DNA of 38,703 bases from Acidimicrobiaceae bacterium (GCA_009844405.1 VYBO01000075.1:1-38703), one strand, 5' to 3'; positions 17,126 to 26,588 are shown, counted from the first letter of the stretch. Numbers and translations: made by a program. Notes: generated from the letters alone by a model not told the origin.

Positions 17126-18855
17126 CGCTGCGACGGGTCGACGACGATGTCGGAGTTGGACTGGCCCGCGGGGACCATCGGATAGACGTTCTCCTCGGCG
17201 GCGCTGCGGAACTCCAGCACCACGGGACGGTCGTCGATCTCGTTGGCCTTGTTGATGGCCGGAGCCACCTCCTCGGGAGCCTCCACCCGCAGGGCCACGC
17301 AGCCCATGGCCTCGGCCCACTTCACGTAGTCCGGGATCTCGTGGGAGAGGTACACCTCGCTGTAGCGCTCCTCGTAGAACATCTCCTGCCACTGGCGGAC
17401 CATCCCCAGGTACGCGTTGTTGAACAGGGCGACCTTGATGGGGATGCGCTCCATCGAGGCGGTGACCAGCTCCTGGGCCGTCATCTGGAAACAGCCGTCG
17501 CCGTCGACGGCCCACACCATCCGGTCGGGCATCCCGACCTTGGCCCCGATGGCGGCCGGCACCGAGAAGCCCATCGTTCCCAGGCCGCCGGAGTTGATCC
17601 AGGTGTAGGGATGGTCGAAGCGCCAGTACTGGCTGGCCCACATCTGGTGCTGGCCCACACCCGAGGTGACGATGGTGTCGTCGGGGGTCGAGTCGCGCAG
17701 CACCTCCAGCACGTACTGGGGCTTGAGTAGTTCGCCCGGCTCGGACTGCTCATAGACGAGCGGGTGGCGCTCCTGCCATCCGCTGATCTGCGAGCGCCAG
17801 GCTCGGCGGTCGGGCTGGGCTTCGAGGCCGCCGCAGGCCTTCAGAGCCTCGACCAACTCCGCGATCACCAGCTTGCAGTCGCCCCGGATGGCCACATCGG
17901 GATTGCGGACCTTGCCGAGTTCGGCCGCGTCGATGTCGACGTGGATCACCTTGGCGTCGGGCGCGAAGCCGTCGAGGCGTCCCGTGACCCGGTCGTCGAA
18001 GCGGGCCCCCAGCGCGATGAGCAGGTCCGAACTCTGCATGGCGGTGACCGCCGTGTAGTTGCCGTGCATCCCGGGCATGCCCAGGCACAGCTCGTGGCTG
18101 TCGGGGAAGCACCCCCGGGCCATGAGTGTGGTGACCACGGGAACGTCGATCAGCTCGGCCAGGGCGAGCAGCTCGGCCGCGGCCCTGGCCTTGAGGATCC
18201 CGCCGCCGGCGTAGAGGACGGGACGCTCGGCCTTGCAGATCAGCTCCGCCGCGGCCCGCACCAACTCGGGATCGCCGGCCGTGGCGGGGCGATACCCCGG
18301 CAGCTCCATGATGTCGTCGGTGGGCTCGTACCAGGTCATGGCCGAGCGCGGGTTGCGGGGGTCGACGATGTCCTTGGGGATGTCGACCAGCACCGGGCCC
18401 GGCCGCCCGGTGGTGGCGATGTGGAAGGCCTCGTGGATGATGCGGGGGATGTCCTGGGCCTCGGTGACCAGGAAGTTGTGCTTGGTGACCGCCATGGTGA
18501 TGCCGGTGGTGTCGCACTCCTGGAAGGCGTCGGTGCCGATGGCGGCGTAGGGGACCTGGCCGGTGATGCACACCAGCGGGATCGAGTCCATGTAGGCGTC
18601 GCACAGCGGGGTGACCCCGTTGGTGGCCCCCGGACCGGAGGTGATCATCGCCACGCCGGGGCGCCCGGTGGCGTGGGCGTAGCCCTCGGCCATGTGCCCC
18701 GCGCCCTGCTCGTGGCGCACGAGGATGTGGCGGATCGTCGACTCGATGATCGGGTCGTACACGGGCAGGATGGCCCCGCCGGGCAGCCCGAATACCACCT
18801 CGACGCCTTCGCATTCGAGGGCCTTGACGAGGGCTTGTCCGCCGTTCATGTCCAT
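17122..18855 (-). CDS. ilvB: Acetolactate synthase large (catalytic) subunit
   Basis: 577 aa from ATG 18855 (MDMNGGQALVKALE). A ThDP-dependent enzyme that makes acetolactate or acetohydroxybutyrate from pyruvate. Visible signatures: the N-terminal VFGLPGGAILPVYD, the catalytic-glutamate region RHEQGAGHMAEGYA, the FAD-binding central domain, and the ThDP/Mg motif GDGCFQMTAQEL ending in NNAYLGMVRQW. The frame extends upstream to 18999, but those residues are Pro/Arg-rich and not family-like. First gene of the ilvBNC operon; a leader with a possible attenuator hairpin precedes it. Confidence 0.96.
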   Translation of the reverse strand: MDMNGGQALVKALECEGVEVVFGLPGGAILPVYDPIIESTIRHILVRHEQGAGHMAEGYAHATGRPGVAMITSGPGATNGVTPLCDAYMDSIPLVCITGQVPYAAIGTDAFQECDTTGITMAVTKHNFLVTEAQDIPRIIHEAFHIATTGRPGPVLVDIPKDIVDPRNPRSAMTWYEPTDDIMELPGYRPATAGDPELVRAAAELICKAERPVLYAGGGILKARAAAELLALAELIDVPVVTTLMARGCFPDSHELCLGMPGMHGNYTAVTAMQSSDLLIALGARFDDRVTGRLDGFAPDAKVIHVDIDAAELGKVRNPDVAIRGDCKLVIAELVEALKACGGLEAQPDRRAWRSQISGWQERHPLVYEQSEPGELLKPQYVLEVLRDSTPDDTIVTSGVGQHQMWASQYWRFDHPYTWINSGGLGTMGFSVPAAIGAKVGMPDRMVWAVDGDGCFQMTAQELVTASMERIPIKVALFNNAYLGMVRQWQEMFYEERYSEVYLSHEIPDYVKWAEAMGCVALRVEAPEEVAPAINKANEIDDRPVVLEFRSAAEENVYPMVPAGQSNSDIVVDPSQR

Positions 18856-19075
18856 GGTGGGCCTCCGGGGCGGTGCTCGGGGTGTGGTCGGTGTTGCGGG
18901 CCGCACGCGAAACGACCTCCCTGGGGGAGGTCTGCGCACGATCGGATGGGTTTGCGAGCGCGCGCTGTCAGGCCAGTACTTCCACGAGCAGGACGGCATC
19001 GTTCACGGCACCAAGTATGGCCGCTGAATCGACATGAGGCAACCGCGACGGGTCACCCGTCATCTCCACCTCGAC
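18856..19075 (-). promoter_or_regulatory. ilvB leader with an 8-bp stem hairpin
   Basis: No gene is recognised in this stretch. At 18914-18932 the leader forms GACCTCCC-CCA-GGGAGGTC, a perfect 8-bp stem with a 3-nt loop, followed by a short GTTT. Upstream there is a 10-codon frame (MSIQRPYLVP, from about 19034), but it is not rich in Leu/Val/Ile, so classical leader-peptide attenuation is not clearly supported. The hairpin could be a weak terminator or a regulatory structure. Confidence 0.4.
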
Positions 19076-19169
19076 TCCCGCTCTTGTTCGCTGCGCTCAC
19101 GGGCCGCTCGGGCCACGGCCTCGCCCGTATGCGCCGGATCCGTTCGCCTACCCGCTCGGCCTCTTAGCC
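19076..19169 (+). repeat. Dispersed repeat, copy A
   Basis: About 94 bp, nearly identical over its first 50 bp to 24082-24173 and again at its end (CCCGCTCGGCCTCT then AGCC). A shorter inverted copy lies at 26051-26091. It sits in the gap upstream of the MATE gene and ends 8 bp before its ATG. Confidence 0.75.
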
Positions 19170-19177
19170 TCGCGCCG

Positions 19178-20503
19178 ATGTCCCGGAGGCTGCGCTGGAC
19201 CAGCGACGACACCGAGATCTGGCGGTTGGCGTGGCCGGCGCTGGGCGCACTGGTGGCCGAGCCTCTCTACGTGTTGGCCGACACGGCCATCGTGGGCCGC
19301 CTCGGCACTCCCCAGCTCGGCGGCCTGGCCGTGGCGGCGTCGATCCTTCTGACCGCCCACGCCATGTTCGTCTTCCTCGCCTACGGCACCACTGCCGCGG
19401 TGGCCCGGCTGCTGGGAGCGGGCGAACACCGGCGGGCCGCTCACCAGGCTGTGCAGAGCATCTGGCTGGCGCTGACCGCAGGCGTCGTTCTGGCCGTGGT
19501 CGGATTCGTCCTAGCGCCGACCCTGATCGACGCCCTCGGTGGCGACGACCCCGAGGTGCTCCACAACGCCCTCGTCTACCTGCGGATCTCGCTGTTCGGG
19601 CTGCCGGCCATGCTGGTGATGCTGGCCGGCGTGGGCTACCTGCGAGGCGTCCAGGACACCAAGCGACCCTTCGCGGTGGCCCTGGGATCGGCGGTCGGGA
19701 ACTTCCTGCTCGAGGTGGTGCTGGTCTATGGCTTCGACCAGGGGATCGGTGCCTCGGCCCTGTCGACGGTGGTGGCCCAGACCGCGGCCGCGGCTGTGTT
19801 CGTGTGGTGGATCAAGCAGGCCGTGGCCCGCCACGACGTGAGCCTGCGGCCCCATCCCGCGGTCATCCGCCGCTTGGCCGTCGCCGGTTGGGACCTGCTG
19901 ATCCGGACCTCGGCGCTGCGTGCCAGCCTCACCGTCACGGTGGCGATCGCGGCCCGTATCGGCACCGACGATCTGGCCGCGCACCAGATCGTGTTCGAGG
20001 TCTGGACGGTGCTGGCCCTGGTGCTCGACGCAGTGGCCATCGCGGGGCAGGCCCTGATCGGTCTGGCCCTGGGTGCCAGCCGGCCCGATCGGGCCCGGTC
20101 GCTCGGGCGGCGCATGATCGGCTGGGGCGCAGTCTCGGGTGTGATGACGGGAGTGGTGGTGCTGGCCCTCTCGCCGGCGCTGCCTCACGTGTTCACGTCG
20201 GACACCGCGGTGGTCGCCTTGGCCGCCTTCCTTCTGCTGCACGTCGGCTTCTCCCAGCCCGCCGCGGGAGTGGTGTTCGCCCTGGACGGCGTGTTGATCG
20301 GCGCCGGCGACTTGCGCTTCCTGGCCGTCGCGATGATCGGAGCGGGCGCGGTGCTGGTGAGCGGCGGGCTGCTGGTGGTGGCCGCCGGCGCGGGCGTCGG
20401 CTGGCTCTGGGCCGCCCTGCACGCCTGGATGGCGACCCGCCTCGTCCTGATGCTGTGGCGTTTCGCCGGCTCCGCCTGGCAGGTCACCGGCGCCGACCGC
20501 TGA
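19178..20503 (+). CDS. MATE-family efflux transporter (DinF-like)
   Basis: 441 aa from ATG 19178. About twelve hydrophobic segments are visible in two halves. The N-terminal half starts WPALGALVAEPLYVLADTAI and has the MATE hallmark ADTAIVGRLGTPQLGGLA; the second half has a matching element near AAHQIVFEVWTVLALVLDA. MATE proteins export cationic drugs or metabolites using a Na+ or H+ gradient; the substrate is unknown. The frame extends upstream to 19034, but that part is the translated dispersed repeat, so I reject it as coding. It converges on gatB, 68 bp apart. Confidence 0.9.
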   Translation: MSRRLRWTSDDTEIWRLAWPALGALVAEPLYVLADTAIVGRLGTPQLGGLAVAASILLTAHAMFVFLAYGTTAAVARLLGAGEHRRAAHQAVQSIWLALTAGVVLAVVGFVLAPTLIDALGGDDPEVLHNALVYLRISLFGLPAMLVMLAGVGYLRGVQDTKRPFAVALGSAVGNFLLEVVLVYGFDQGIGASALSTVVAQTAAAAVFVWWIKQAVARHDVSLRPHPAVIRRLAVAGWDLLIRTSALRASLTVTVAIAARIGTDDLAAHQIVFEVWTVLALVLDAVAIAGQALIGLALGASRPDRARSLGRRMIGWGAVSGVMTGVVVLALSPALPHVFTSDTAVVALAAFLLLHVGFSQPAAGVVFALDGVLIGAGDLRFLAVAMIGAGAVLVSGGLLVVAAGAGVGWLWAALHAWMATRLVLMLWRFAGSAWQVTGADR

Positions 20504-20571
20504 CGCGAGACAGCGTTCGTTGGACGGACGTGATCCTTCCGCGGACACCATCGAACTCGCGTAACGGGACG

Positions 20572-22131
20572 CTAGGCGAGTTGCGAGGTGGGCCCTGCCC
20601 TCTCCTGAAGGAGGCGGTTGACCGCCGCTCCGTCGGCTTGGCCTTTGGTGGCCCGCATCACCTGGCCGGTGAGGAAGCCGGACAGCTTCTTGCGTTCGGC
20701 GTCGTCGCCGGCGCGGTAGCGGGACCACGCGTCGGGATTGTCGGCGATGACCCCGTCCACGACTGCGGCCAGGTCGTCGCCGGCCATGGCCCGGAAGCCT
20801 CGGCGCCGCGCGATCTCTTCGGGGGCCCCGCCTCTCTCGGCCATCTCGGCCAGCACCTGCTTGGACTGGGTGGCGGTGATCTGTTCCGAGGCCTCCATGG
20901 CGACCAGTGCGGCCAAGCCCTCGGGGGTGACGCTCGACCAGTCGTCGATTGCCAGGTCGTTGGTGACCCGCGTGGCCGTGAGCTCAGGGTCGGCCCCCTC
21001 GGCCATGGCCGCCCGCACGAGACCGTCCTGGCCGCGTTCCACCAGCAAGGCCGCCGTCTCCGGTGACACCGGCTCGGGCGCGTCCGGCGCTGGAGCCTCC
21101 CGAGCGTCGGGGTCCGACGGCTGGGGCTTGCCGGTCAGGATCGCGAGACTGGCTCGCCGGGCCGCCTCGACAAGGTCGGCCCGGCGGGCGGCGGGCAGCG
21201 GCGGCAGGGCCGCGTCGATGGCCGCGATCTTCTCGACCGCCGGCGCCAGCGGCACCAGGTCGGGGTCTTGGAAGTAGCGGTAGTCGTCGGCGTCCTCCTT
21301 GGACCGGCCCGGCGTGGTGCGCCCGTTCGCCTCGTCCCAGTGGCGGGTCTCCTGGCGGGGCCGCTCGCCGCCGGACCACAGATCCACATGGCGCTGCGCC
21401 TCGTAGACGATGGCCCGGCCCAGCGCTCGCAGCGAGCTCAGGTTCTTGATCTCGCAGCGGGTCCGGAGTTCGTCGGAGCCGGCCGGGCGGACCGACACGT
21501 TGGCGTCCACCCTCATCGAGCCCTCCTCCATCCGGGCGTCGGACACGCCGACGGCCAGCAGGATGGCCCGCAGCTCGCGCACGTAGGCCCGGGCCTGCTC
21601 GGCGCCGCGGATGTCGGGACGGCTGACGATCTCCACCAGCGGGACGCCGGCCCGGTTGTAGTCGACCAGTGCATAGTCGGCGTCGTGGATGCGCCCGCCC
21701 CCGCCGATGTGGGTGGTCTTGCCAGTGTCCTCCTCGATGTGGGCCCGCTCGATGCCGACGGTGTGGCCGCCGGGCAGCTCGAGGCGGCCGTCGGTGTTGG
21801 TGGGCTGGTCGTACTGCGAGATCTGGTAGGCCTTGGGCATGTCCGGGTAGAAGTAGTTCTTGCGGGCGAAGACGGCTCCCCGGGCCTCGCAGCCCAGCGC
21901 CCGACCCAGGCGCATGGCGAAGTCCACCGCCGCCGCGTTGACCACCGGCAGCGAGCCCGGCAGCCCCAGGCACACCGGGCACACGTTGGTGTTGGGCTCG
22001 TCGCCGAAGCGGTTGGCGCAGCCGCAGAACAGCTTGGTGGCCGTGCTCAGCTCCACGTGGACCTCCAAGCCGACCACCAGCTCCCAGTCGTCGGGCACGG
22101 CCGGCTCCCGCTGGGGAACAGCCCGGCTCAT
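20572..22131 (-). CDS. gatB: Aspartyl/glutamyl-tRNA amidotransferase subunit B
   Basis: 519 aa. GatB binds misacylated Glu-tRNAGln/Asp-tRNAAsn and activates the acyl group for amidation with ammonia from GatA. The N-terminal catalytic domain carries the zinc cysteines in [21 protein letters not shown] and the conserved [20 protein letters not shown]. The C-terminal helical/YqeY tail ends [20 protein letters not shown] 22131 overlaps the gatA stop by 4 nt. The last gene of gatC-gatA-gatB. Confidence 0.96.
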   Translation of the reverse strand: MSRAVPQREPAVPDDWELVVGLEVHVELSTATKLFCGCANRFGDEPNTNVCPVCLGLPGSLPVVNAAAVDFAMRLGRALGCEARGAVFARKNYFYPDMPKAYQISQYDQPTNTDGRLELPGGHTVGIERAHIEEDTGKTTHIGGGGRIHDADYALVDYNRAGVPLVEIVSRPDIRGAEQARAYVRELRAILLAVGVSDARMEEGSMRVDANVSVRPAGSDELRTRCEIKNLSSLRALGRAIVYEAQRHVDLWSGGERPRQETRHWDEANGRTTPGRSKEDADDYRYFQDPDLVPLAPAVEKIAAIDAALPPLPAARRADLVEAARRASLAILTGKPQPSDPDAREAPAPDAPEPVSPETAALLVERGQDGLVRAAMAEGADPELTATRVTNDLAIDDWSSVTPEGLAALVAMEASEQITATQSKQVLAEMAERGGAPEEIARRRGFRAMAGDDLAAVVDGVIADNPDAWSRYRAGDDAERKKLSGFLTGQVMRATKGQADGAAVNRLLQERAGPTSQLA

Positions 22132-23615
22132 GGAGCGCCCCCGCCGGAGGGTGCGGCCTGCTCGAGCACGGCCGCGGCCCGCAGCAGCACCGGCTCCGAC
22201 AGGGCCGGTCCCATCAGCTGCACTCCCACCGGGAGACCGTCGTCGCCGCCGCCGAAGGGCACCGACACCGCCGGGTGGCCCGTGAGGTTCGACGGGATCG
22301 TGCACACATCGTTGAGGTACATCAGCAGCGGGTCGGCGGTCTTGGCTCCCAACTCGAACGCGGTCGTCGGCGCGGTCGGGCCCAGCAGGACGTCCACGCC
22401 GGCGTAGGCCGCGGCGAACTCCCGCAGCATCAGCGTGCGCACCCGCAGGGCCTTGCCGTAGAAGGCGTCGTAGTAGCCGGCCGACAGGGCGTAGGTTCCG
22501 AGCATGATCCGGCGCTTCACCTCGGCGCCGAACCCGGCCGTGCGGGAGTTGACGTTCATCTCCGCGGCGTTGGCCGCGTCCACCCGCAACCCGTAGCGCA
22601 CACCGTCGTAGCGGGCCAGATTGCTGGACGCCTCGGCCGGTGCGACCAGGTAGTAGGCCGACAGGCCCAGCACCGCCGAGGGCACCGACACGACGGTGAC
22701 GGCCGCGCCCGCAGCCTCCAGCGCGGTGGCGGCGGCGTCGACCCGGGCGATGACATCGGCTGCGACGCCCTCGACGGCCGAGACCCCGTCCAAACCATCG
22801 GCGTCCTGAAGGCGGGCGCTGCCGGCGCACAACTCGGCCACCAGCCCGACCCGCAGGCCGTCCACACCCTGCCCCAGCCCGGCCACGACCGGATCGCGGG
22901 CGCCGTCGATCGAGGTGGAGTCGAGCGGGTCGTGCCCCGAGATGGCCTCGAAGCAGGCTGCTGCGTCGGCGACGTTGGCCGCCATGGGGCCGATCTGGTC
23001 GAGCGACGAGGCGAACGCCACCAGCCCGTAGCGCGACACCGCGCCGTAGGTGGGCTTGAGGCCGACCACGCCGCACAGCGCGGCCGGCTGTCGGACCGAC
23101 CCTCCCGTGTCGGACCCGAGCGCCAGCGGTGCGAACCCTGCGGCCACTGCGGCGGCTGATCCCCCGCTGGAGCCACCGGGCACCCGTTCGGTGTCGTGGG
23201 GGTTGCGGGTGGGCCCGAAGGCGGAGTTCTCGGTGGACGAGCCCATGGCGAACTCGTCGAGGTTCGTCTTGCCGACGATGACCGCGCCGGCGGCGCGAAG
23301 CCGCTGCACGACGGTGGCGTCATACGGGGGGCGCCAACCCTCGAGCATCCTCGACGAGCAAGTGGTGGGCACTCCCCTGGTGCACAGGTTGTCCTTGAGG
23401 GCCACCGGCACACCCGCCAGCGGCCCGACCGCGTCGCCCCTCGACACTGCGGCGTCCACCTCCCGGGCGGCCGTCCTCGCCTCGTCGGCCAGCACAAGGT
23501 TGAACGCGCCGATCTCGGCGTCTCGCTGGGAGATCCTGGCGAGGTGCTCGTCCACCACGTCGAGGGCGGTGCGTTCTCCGGACTTCACCACCGCGGCGAT
23601 CCCCAGCGCGGTCAC
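22128..23615 (-). CDS. gatA: Aspartyl/glutamyl-tRNA amidotransferase subunit A
   Basis: 495 aa, GTG start 23615 with GGAGGAG just upstream. An amidase-signature enzyme that releases ammonia from glutamine or asparagine. The Ser-cisSer-Lys triad is K74 (in VALKDNLC), S150 (in [10 protein letters not shown]) and S174 (in [12 protein letters not shown]). The C-terminus is standard. The gene is entered from gatC through a chain of two 16-codon mini-ORFs, the last ending in the GTGA that holds the gatA start. Confidence 0.96.
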   Translation of the reverse strand: MTALGIAAVVKSGERTALDVVDEHLARISQRDAEIGAFNLVLADEARTAAREVDAAVSRGDAVGPLAGVPVALKDNLCTRGVPTTCSSRMLEGWRPPYDATVVQRLRAAGAVIVGKTNLDEFAMGSSTENSAFGPTRNPHDTERVPGGSSGGSAAAVAAGFAPLALGSDTGGSVRQPAALCGVVGLKPTYGAVSRYGLVAFASSLDQIGPMAANVADAAACFEAISGHDPLDSTSIDGARDPVVAGLGQGVDGLRVGLVAELCAGSARLQDADGLDGVSAVEGVAADVIARVDAAATALEAAGAAVTVVSVPSAVLGLSAYYLVAPAEASSNLARYDGVRYGLRVDAANAAEMNVNSRTAGFGAEVKRRIMLGTYALSAGYYDAFYGKALRVRTLMLREFAAAYAGVDVLLGPTAPTTAFELGAKTADPLLMYLNDVCTIPSNLTGHPAVSVPFGGGDDGLPVGVQLMGPALSEPVLLRAAAVLEQAAPSGGGAP

Positions 23616-23709
23616 GGTGCCTCCTCCACAGACGCGAGCCGCAGCGGCCCCCGTCCGGTCACGGTGCCTCGCCCAGCGGCGCGGCCGGCCGCGGCCCCCG
23701 TCCGGTCAC
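23612..23709 (-). repeat. 47-bp tandem duplication carrying two coupled 16-codon mini-ORFs between gatC and gatA
   Basis: Units 23709-23663 and 23662-23616 both start GTGACCGGACGGGGGCCGC and end GAGGCACC. The gatC stop lies in GTGA at 23709-23706. That GTG opens [16 protein letters not shown], which ends in the GTGA at 23662-23659. That GTG opens [16 protein letters not shown], which ends in the GTGA at 23615-23612, where gatA begins. Both frames are intact although the units have diverged. Each junction has a purine-rich GAGG just upstream. Confidence 0.8.
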
Positions 23710-24008
23710 GGTGCCTCGCCCAGGATCGGCGGCACCCGGAACTGGCCGTCGTCCACCGATGGCGCCTGGGCCAGCACTTCGTCGCGGTCGAGCGACGGCC
23801 GAACCTCGTCGGCCCGGGTCACGTTGACGAGCGGATGGGGATGCGAGGTCGGCGCGATGTCGGTCACGTCGAGCGCCTCGACGTCGGCGGCGTGGTCGAG
23901 CACCGCGGAGAGCTGCGTCGCCAGCTCGTCGAACTCTTCGTCGCTGAAGCGCAGGCGGGCCAGCCGGGCCACGTGGGCCGCCTCGTCGCGGGTTATCCGG
24001 CCGGACAC
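23706..24008 (-). CDS. gatC: Aspartyl/glutamyl-tRNA amidotransferase subunit C
   Basis: 100 aa with GTG start 24008, the usual GatC length. GatC wraps between GatA and GatB and stabilises the heterotrimer. The signature ITRDEAAHVARLARLRFSDEE is at the N-terminus, with LREDEV-like DEVRPSLDRDEVLAQAP and the terminal FRVPPILG. The stop is inside the GTGA that starts the first mini-ORF of the repeat that follows. Confidence 0.95.
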   Translation of the reverse strand: MSGRITRDEAAHVARLARLRFSDEEFDELATQLSAVLDHAADVEALDVTDIAPTSHPHPLVNVTRADEVRPSLDRDEVLAQAPSVDDGQFRVPPILGEAP

Positions 24009-24081
24009 GTCGGAAGGATAGGCCCGGCGCCTGTCCGCGAGCGCGAGTAGATGGAAGCGTGTCGTGTCGCAGCGATGTCAT

Positions 24082-24173
24082 TCCCGCTCTTGTTCGCTGC
24101 GCTCACGGGCCGCTCGGGCCGCGGCCTCGCCCGTACGGGTCGAGTCGTGCGCCCACCCGCTCGGCCTCTAGCC
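24082..24173 (+). repeat. Dispersed repeat, copy B
   Basis: About 92 bp. It matches copy A (19076-19169) closely from TCCCGCTCTTGTTCGCTGCG through CTCGCCCGTA, then again at ACCCGCTCGGCCTCT. It fills most of the gap between gatC and the kinase-like gene, and its end contains the TAG stop of the latter (24168-24170). Confidence 0.75.
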
Positions 24174-25952
24174 GTCGGAGCCCTCTTCTCCGGAACCCTG
24201 GCCGTCGGACCCGGGGCCTTCCGCGCCCTCCGCGCCCTCAGCCGGCTCCTCTGGCTCCGGCGGCGGCATGGGGCCCAGCGAGACCCTCACTTCCACCGTG
24301 CTGCCGATCGGCAGCGAGTCGCCGCTGGCGGGACGGAAGCCGATCACGGTGCCTTCGGGCACCTCGGCGGAGAACTCCTGCACGAGCCGCGGCACCAGCT
24401 GGATCGCGTCCAGCGCGCCGGCGGCCGCATCCAGCTCCCGGCTCTCAGGCACCCTGGGGACGATCCGGTCGGCTGGCCCCTCGGACACCAGCAGCATGAC
24501 GCCGCTGCCGACCTCCAGTTCGTAGACGTCGCCGGCCACGTCAAGACCGATCACGTTCCCGGCCGGGACGACGTCGTCGTTGGCGAGCGCCTCGCCGGCG
24601 AACTCGAGGCCCGCCGCCCTCAGTTCGTCGGCGGCGTCGTCAACCGTCATGCCGTAGAGGACATCCAGGTCGGTGACCGGGATCAGCGGCTCGCCCAGCG
24701 AGACGAACACGTCCAGCGTCTCGCCTTCGGCCAAGGGGGTGCCGGCAGCGGGCTCGGTGCGGAGGATCTCCCCTCGCTCGGCGTCCGGCGTCCGCACCAG
24801 CACCTCATTGACCGCCCAACCCGACTCGGCCGCAGCCGACGAGGCCGCGGCCTGCGGCTGGCCCTGGAGGTCGGGAACGGTGGGATCGGATGCGACTGAG
24901 AGCCAGGCCCAGACTCCGCCGGCCGCGCCGCCCAGCACCAGGATGGCGGCCAGTGCCAGCCCAGGCCAGCGGTGTCGGGGGATGTCGTCGTGGGGGACCG
25001 CCAGCCGCTCCGACACGGTCGGCCCGATCTGCTCGAATGCTTCGCCGCTGCCATGGGCTGGGCCCGCACCGGCGGGCGGCGCCTTCGAGATGGCCAGCGG
25101 GAGCGGGTCGGGCCGCGGCAGCAGGGACGCGACCCGCAGCAGTTCGGATGACAGCTCGGCGGCCGTCAACCTTCCGATGGGATCGGCTGCGATGGCGCGC
25201 TCCAGCACTGCTTGAAGCGGGCCGAGGGCGGTGATGGGGATCGGGTCCGGGCCGCCGACGTCGACGGTCAGGTCTCTGGAGCCGGTGACCGCCTCGCAGA
25301 GCACCAGAGCCAGATCGTGGACGTCCTGCGCCTGTTCGATCCGGGAATAGCTCGCCGGCGCGCCACCCGGGTCGTCGGCGGCTGCGGCCGCCGGGGCTGC
25401 AGCCGCATCGGCGGCCTCGGTTGCGCCCGCATCAACAGTCTCGGCCGCCCGTCGAGCGGCCTCGTCGAGGGCCGCGGCCAGGCCGAGGTCCGAGATGTAG
25501 GGCCGGGCACCGGAGTCGAACAGGATGGCGGAAGGCGTCAGGCCTAGGTGTGCCCGGCTGCCCTTGTGGATGTTGACGAGCGCTCGGGCGGCCTCCAGTC
25601 CGACCATGAGCGCCTGCGACGGAGTGAGCCGGTAGCCCTCGCGCAGCAGCGCAGCCAGGCTGCCGCCGGCCAGAAACTCGGTCACCGTGTAGGGCTGCGG
25701 ATCGACGCCCCAGTCGTATACGGGCAGCACCCGAGGATGGCTGAGCGCCGACGTGGCCCGCATCTCGTCCGCGAAGCTCTCCGTGAAGCGGGCGTCCTCG
25801 GCGGTGTCGGCTCGCAGGATCTTCAGCGCAACCCTCCGGCGCAGAGTGAGATCCTCAGCCGCGTAGACGCGAGCGTTCGACCCCTCCCCGACGAACTCCA
25901 GCAGCCGGTATCGGCCGCCGAATGCCCGCCTCGCCTCTTGGTCGGCGATCAT
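24168..25952 (-). CDS. PASTA-domain membrane protein with a degenerate Ser/Thr kinase domain (predicted pseudokinase)
   Basis: 594 aa from ATG 25952; GTG 25961 is also possible. The layout matches PknB-type receptor kinases: kinase domain 14-280, one membrane segment (about 330-352) and about three extracellular PASTA repeats from 357 on, with an acidic Gly/Glu tail. The Gly-loop VGEGSNARVY, lysine K44 (VALKIL) and D155-L-G are present. The HRDLKPxN loop instead reads H135-LGLTPSA, so the catalytic Asp is Gly137, the Lys is Thr139 and the Asn is Ala142. The activation segment is replaced by an Ala-rich stretch (165-200). It should be unable to phosphorylate and may sense cell-wall fragments as a scaffold. 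Upstream of gatC on the same strand, 159 bp apart. Confidence 0.85.
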   Translation of the reverse strand: MIADQEARRAFGGRYRLLEFVGEGSNARVYAAEDLTLRRRVALKILRADTAEDARFTESFADEMRATSALSHPRVLPVYDWGVDPQPYTVTEFLAGGSLAALLREGYRLTPSQALMVGLEAARALVNIHKGSRAHLGLTPSAILFDSGARPYISDLGLAAALDEAARRAAETVDAGATEAADAAAAPAAAAADDPGGAPASYSRIEQAQDVHDLALVLCEAVTGSRDLTVDVGGPDPIPITALGPLQAVLERAIAADPIGRLTAAELSSELLRVASLLPRPDPLPLAISKAPPAGAGPAHGSGEAFEQIGPTVSERLAVPHDDIPRHRWPGLALAAILVLGGAAGGVWAWLSVASDPTVPDLQGQPQAAASSAAAESGWAVNEVLVRTPDAERGEILRTEPAAGTPLAEGETLDVFVSLGEPLIPVTDLDVLYGMTVDDAADELRAAGLEFAGEALANDDVVPAGNVIGLDVAGDVYELEVGSGVMLLVSEGPADRIVPRVPESRELDAAAGALDAIQLVPRLVQEFSAEVPEGTVIGFRPASGDSLPIGSTVEVRVSLGPMPPPEPEEPAEGAEGAEGPGSDGQGSGEEGSDG

Positions 25953-26032
25953 CGCCGTCACGGTACCGCCCGAGGCGCCACCGGCCGGTGCTCTCGCTCG
26001 ACGCACTCTGGCCCGGTACCGTGCGATCTGCG

Positions 26033-26548
26033 ATGACTTCCAACGGCCCGGGGCCCGAGCGGCCCGTGAGCGAAGCGAGCAGGAGCGGGAACCCCAGCCC
26101 CGGCCGGCCACCGCCCCCGCTCAGCTCACTGCGGATCCGGGTGAGCATCGCCGCGCTGGCCCTGTTCGGGATACTGGGCTTCGTGGTGGCTGCCCTGGTC
26201 GGCTCAGGCGACGACATCGAGGCGGTCACTGCGAGCCCCGCGGTCGACCGCGTGATCCCGAGCCCCGGCGACGAGGTCCTCCAGCAGCAGCGGGTGGCTG
26301 TGGTCCTCGACGCCCGGTACCGCCTGTCCTCGCTGGTCGTGTACCCCAGCGAGCAGGTCGACAACGGCGTCGACGTTACGGCCGAGGTGAACCACATCGA
26401 AGGCCTGAACCGGTTCGAGTTCGACCCGGGCGAGGGCAGGCTCATTGAGGCGCTGTCACCCGACACCAACTGCGCAGTAGCAACGTTCGTGCTGATCGCC
26501 CGACCCGAGGAGGCCGACACCGCCCGCTGGTGCTTCGAAGTGTCCTAG
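26033..26548 (+). CDS. Single-pass membrane protein of unknown function
   Basis: 171 aa from ATG 26033. A Pro/Arg-rich cytosolic N-terminus is followed by one membrane helix (SIAALALFGILGFVVAALVG, about 42-61). An extracytoplasmic domain of about 105 residues with a Cys pair near the end (NCAVATF, RWCFEV) follows. No family recognised. Part of the N-terminal region is the inverted copy of the dispersed repeat, so the real start may be further downstream (a GTG precedes the membrane helix). It is divergent from the pseudokinase gene with 80 bp between them, so joint work in the envelope is possible. Confidence 0.6.
   Translation: MTSNGPGPERPVSEASRSGNPSPGRPPPPLSSLRIRVSIAALALFGILGFVVAALVGSGDDIEAVTASPAVDRVIPSPGDEVLQQQRVAVVLDARYRLSSLVVYPSEQVDNGVDVTAEVNHIEGLNRFEFDPGEGRLIEALSPDTNCAVATFVLIARPEEADTARWCFEVS
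26051..26091 (-). repeat. Dispersed repeat, copy C (inverted, short)
   Basis: The reverse complement of the 41-bp core shared by copies A and B, with a few substitutions (CTCCTGCTCGCTTCGCTCAC). It lies within the first codons of the membrane-protein gene. Confidence 0.65.
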
Positions 26549-26588
26549 CCGGTGGGTACTGACTCGCCCTCGCAACCTTGAGGTTCGC

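Noticed and set aside
20503..20562. Terminator between the MATE gene and gatB
   Set aside because: The 7-bp ACGCGAG/CTCGCGT arms are separated by 46 nt with no T-run, too weak to call.
20572..23076. A gatB frame with a 300-residue N-terminal extension
   Set aside because: The extension is the antisense-frame shadow of gatA; the family start is at 22131 in an ATGA overlap.
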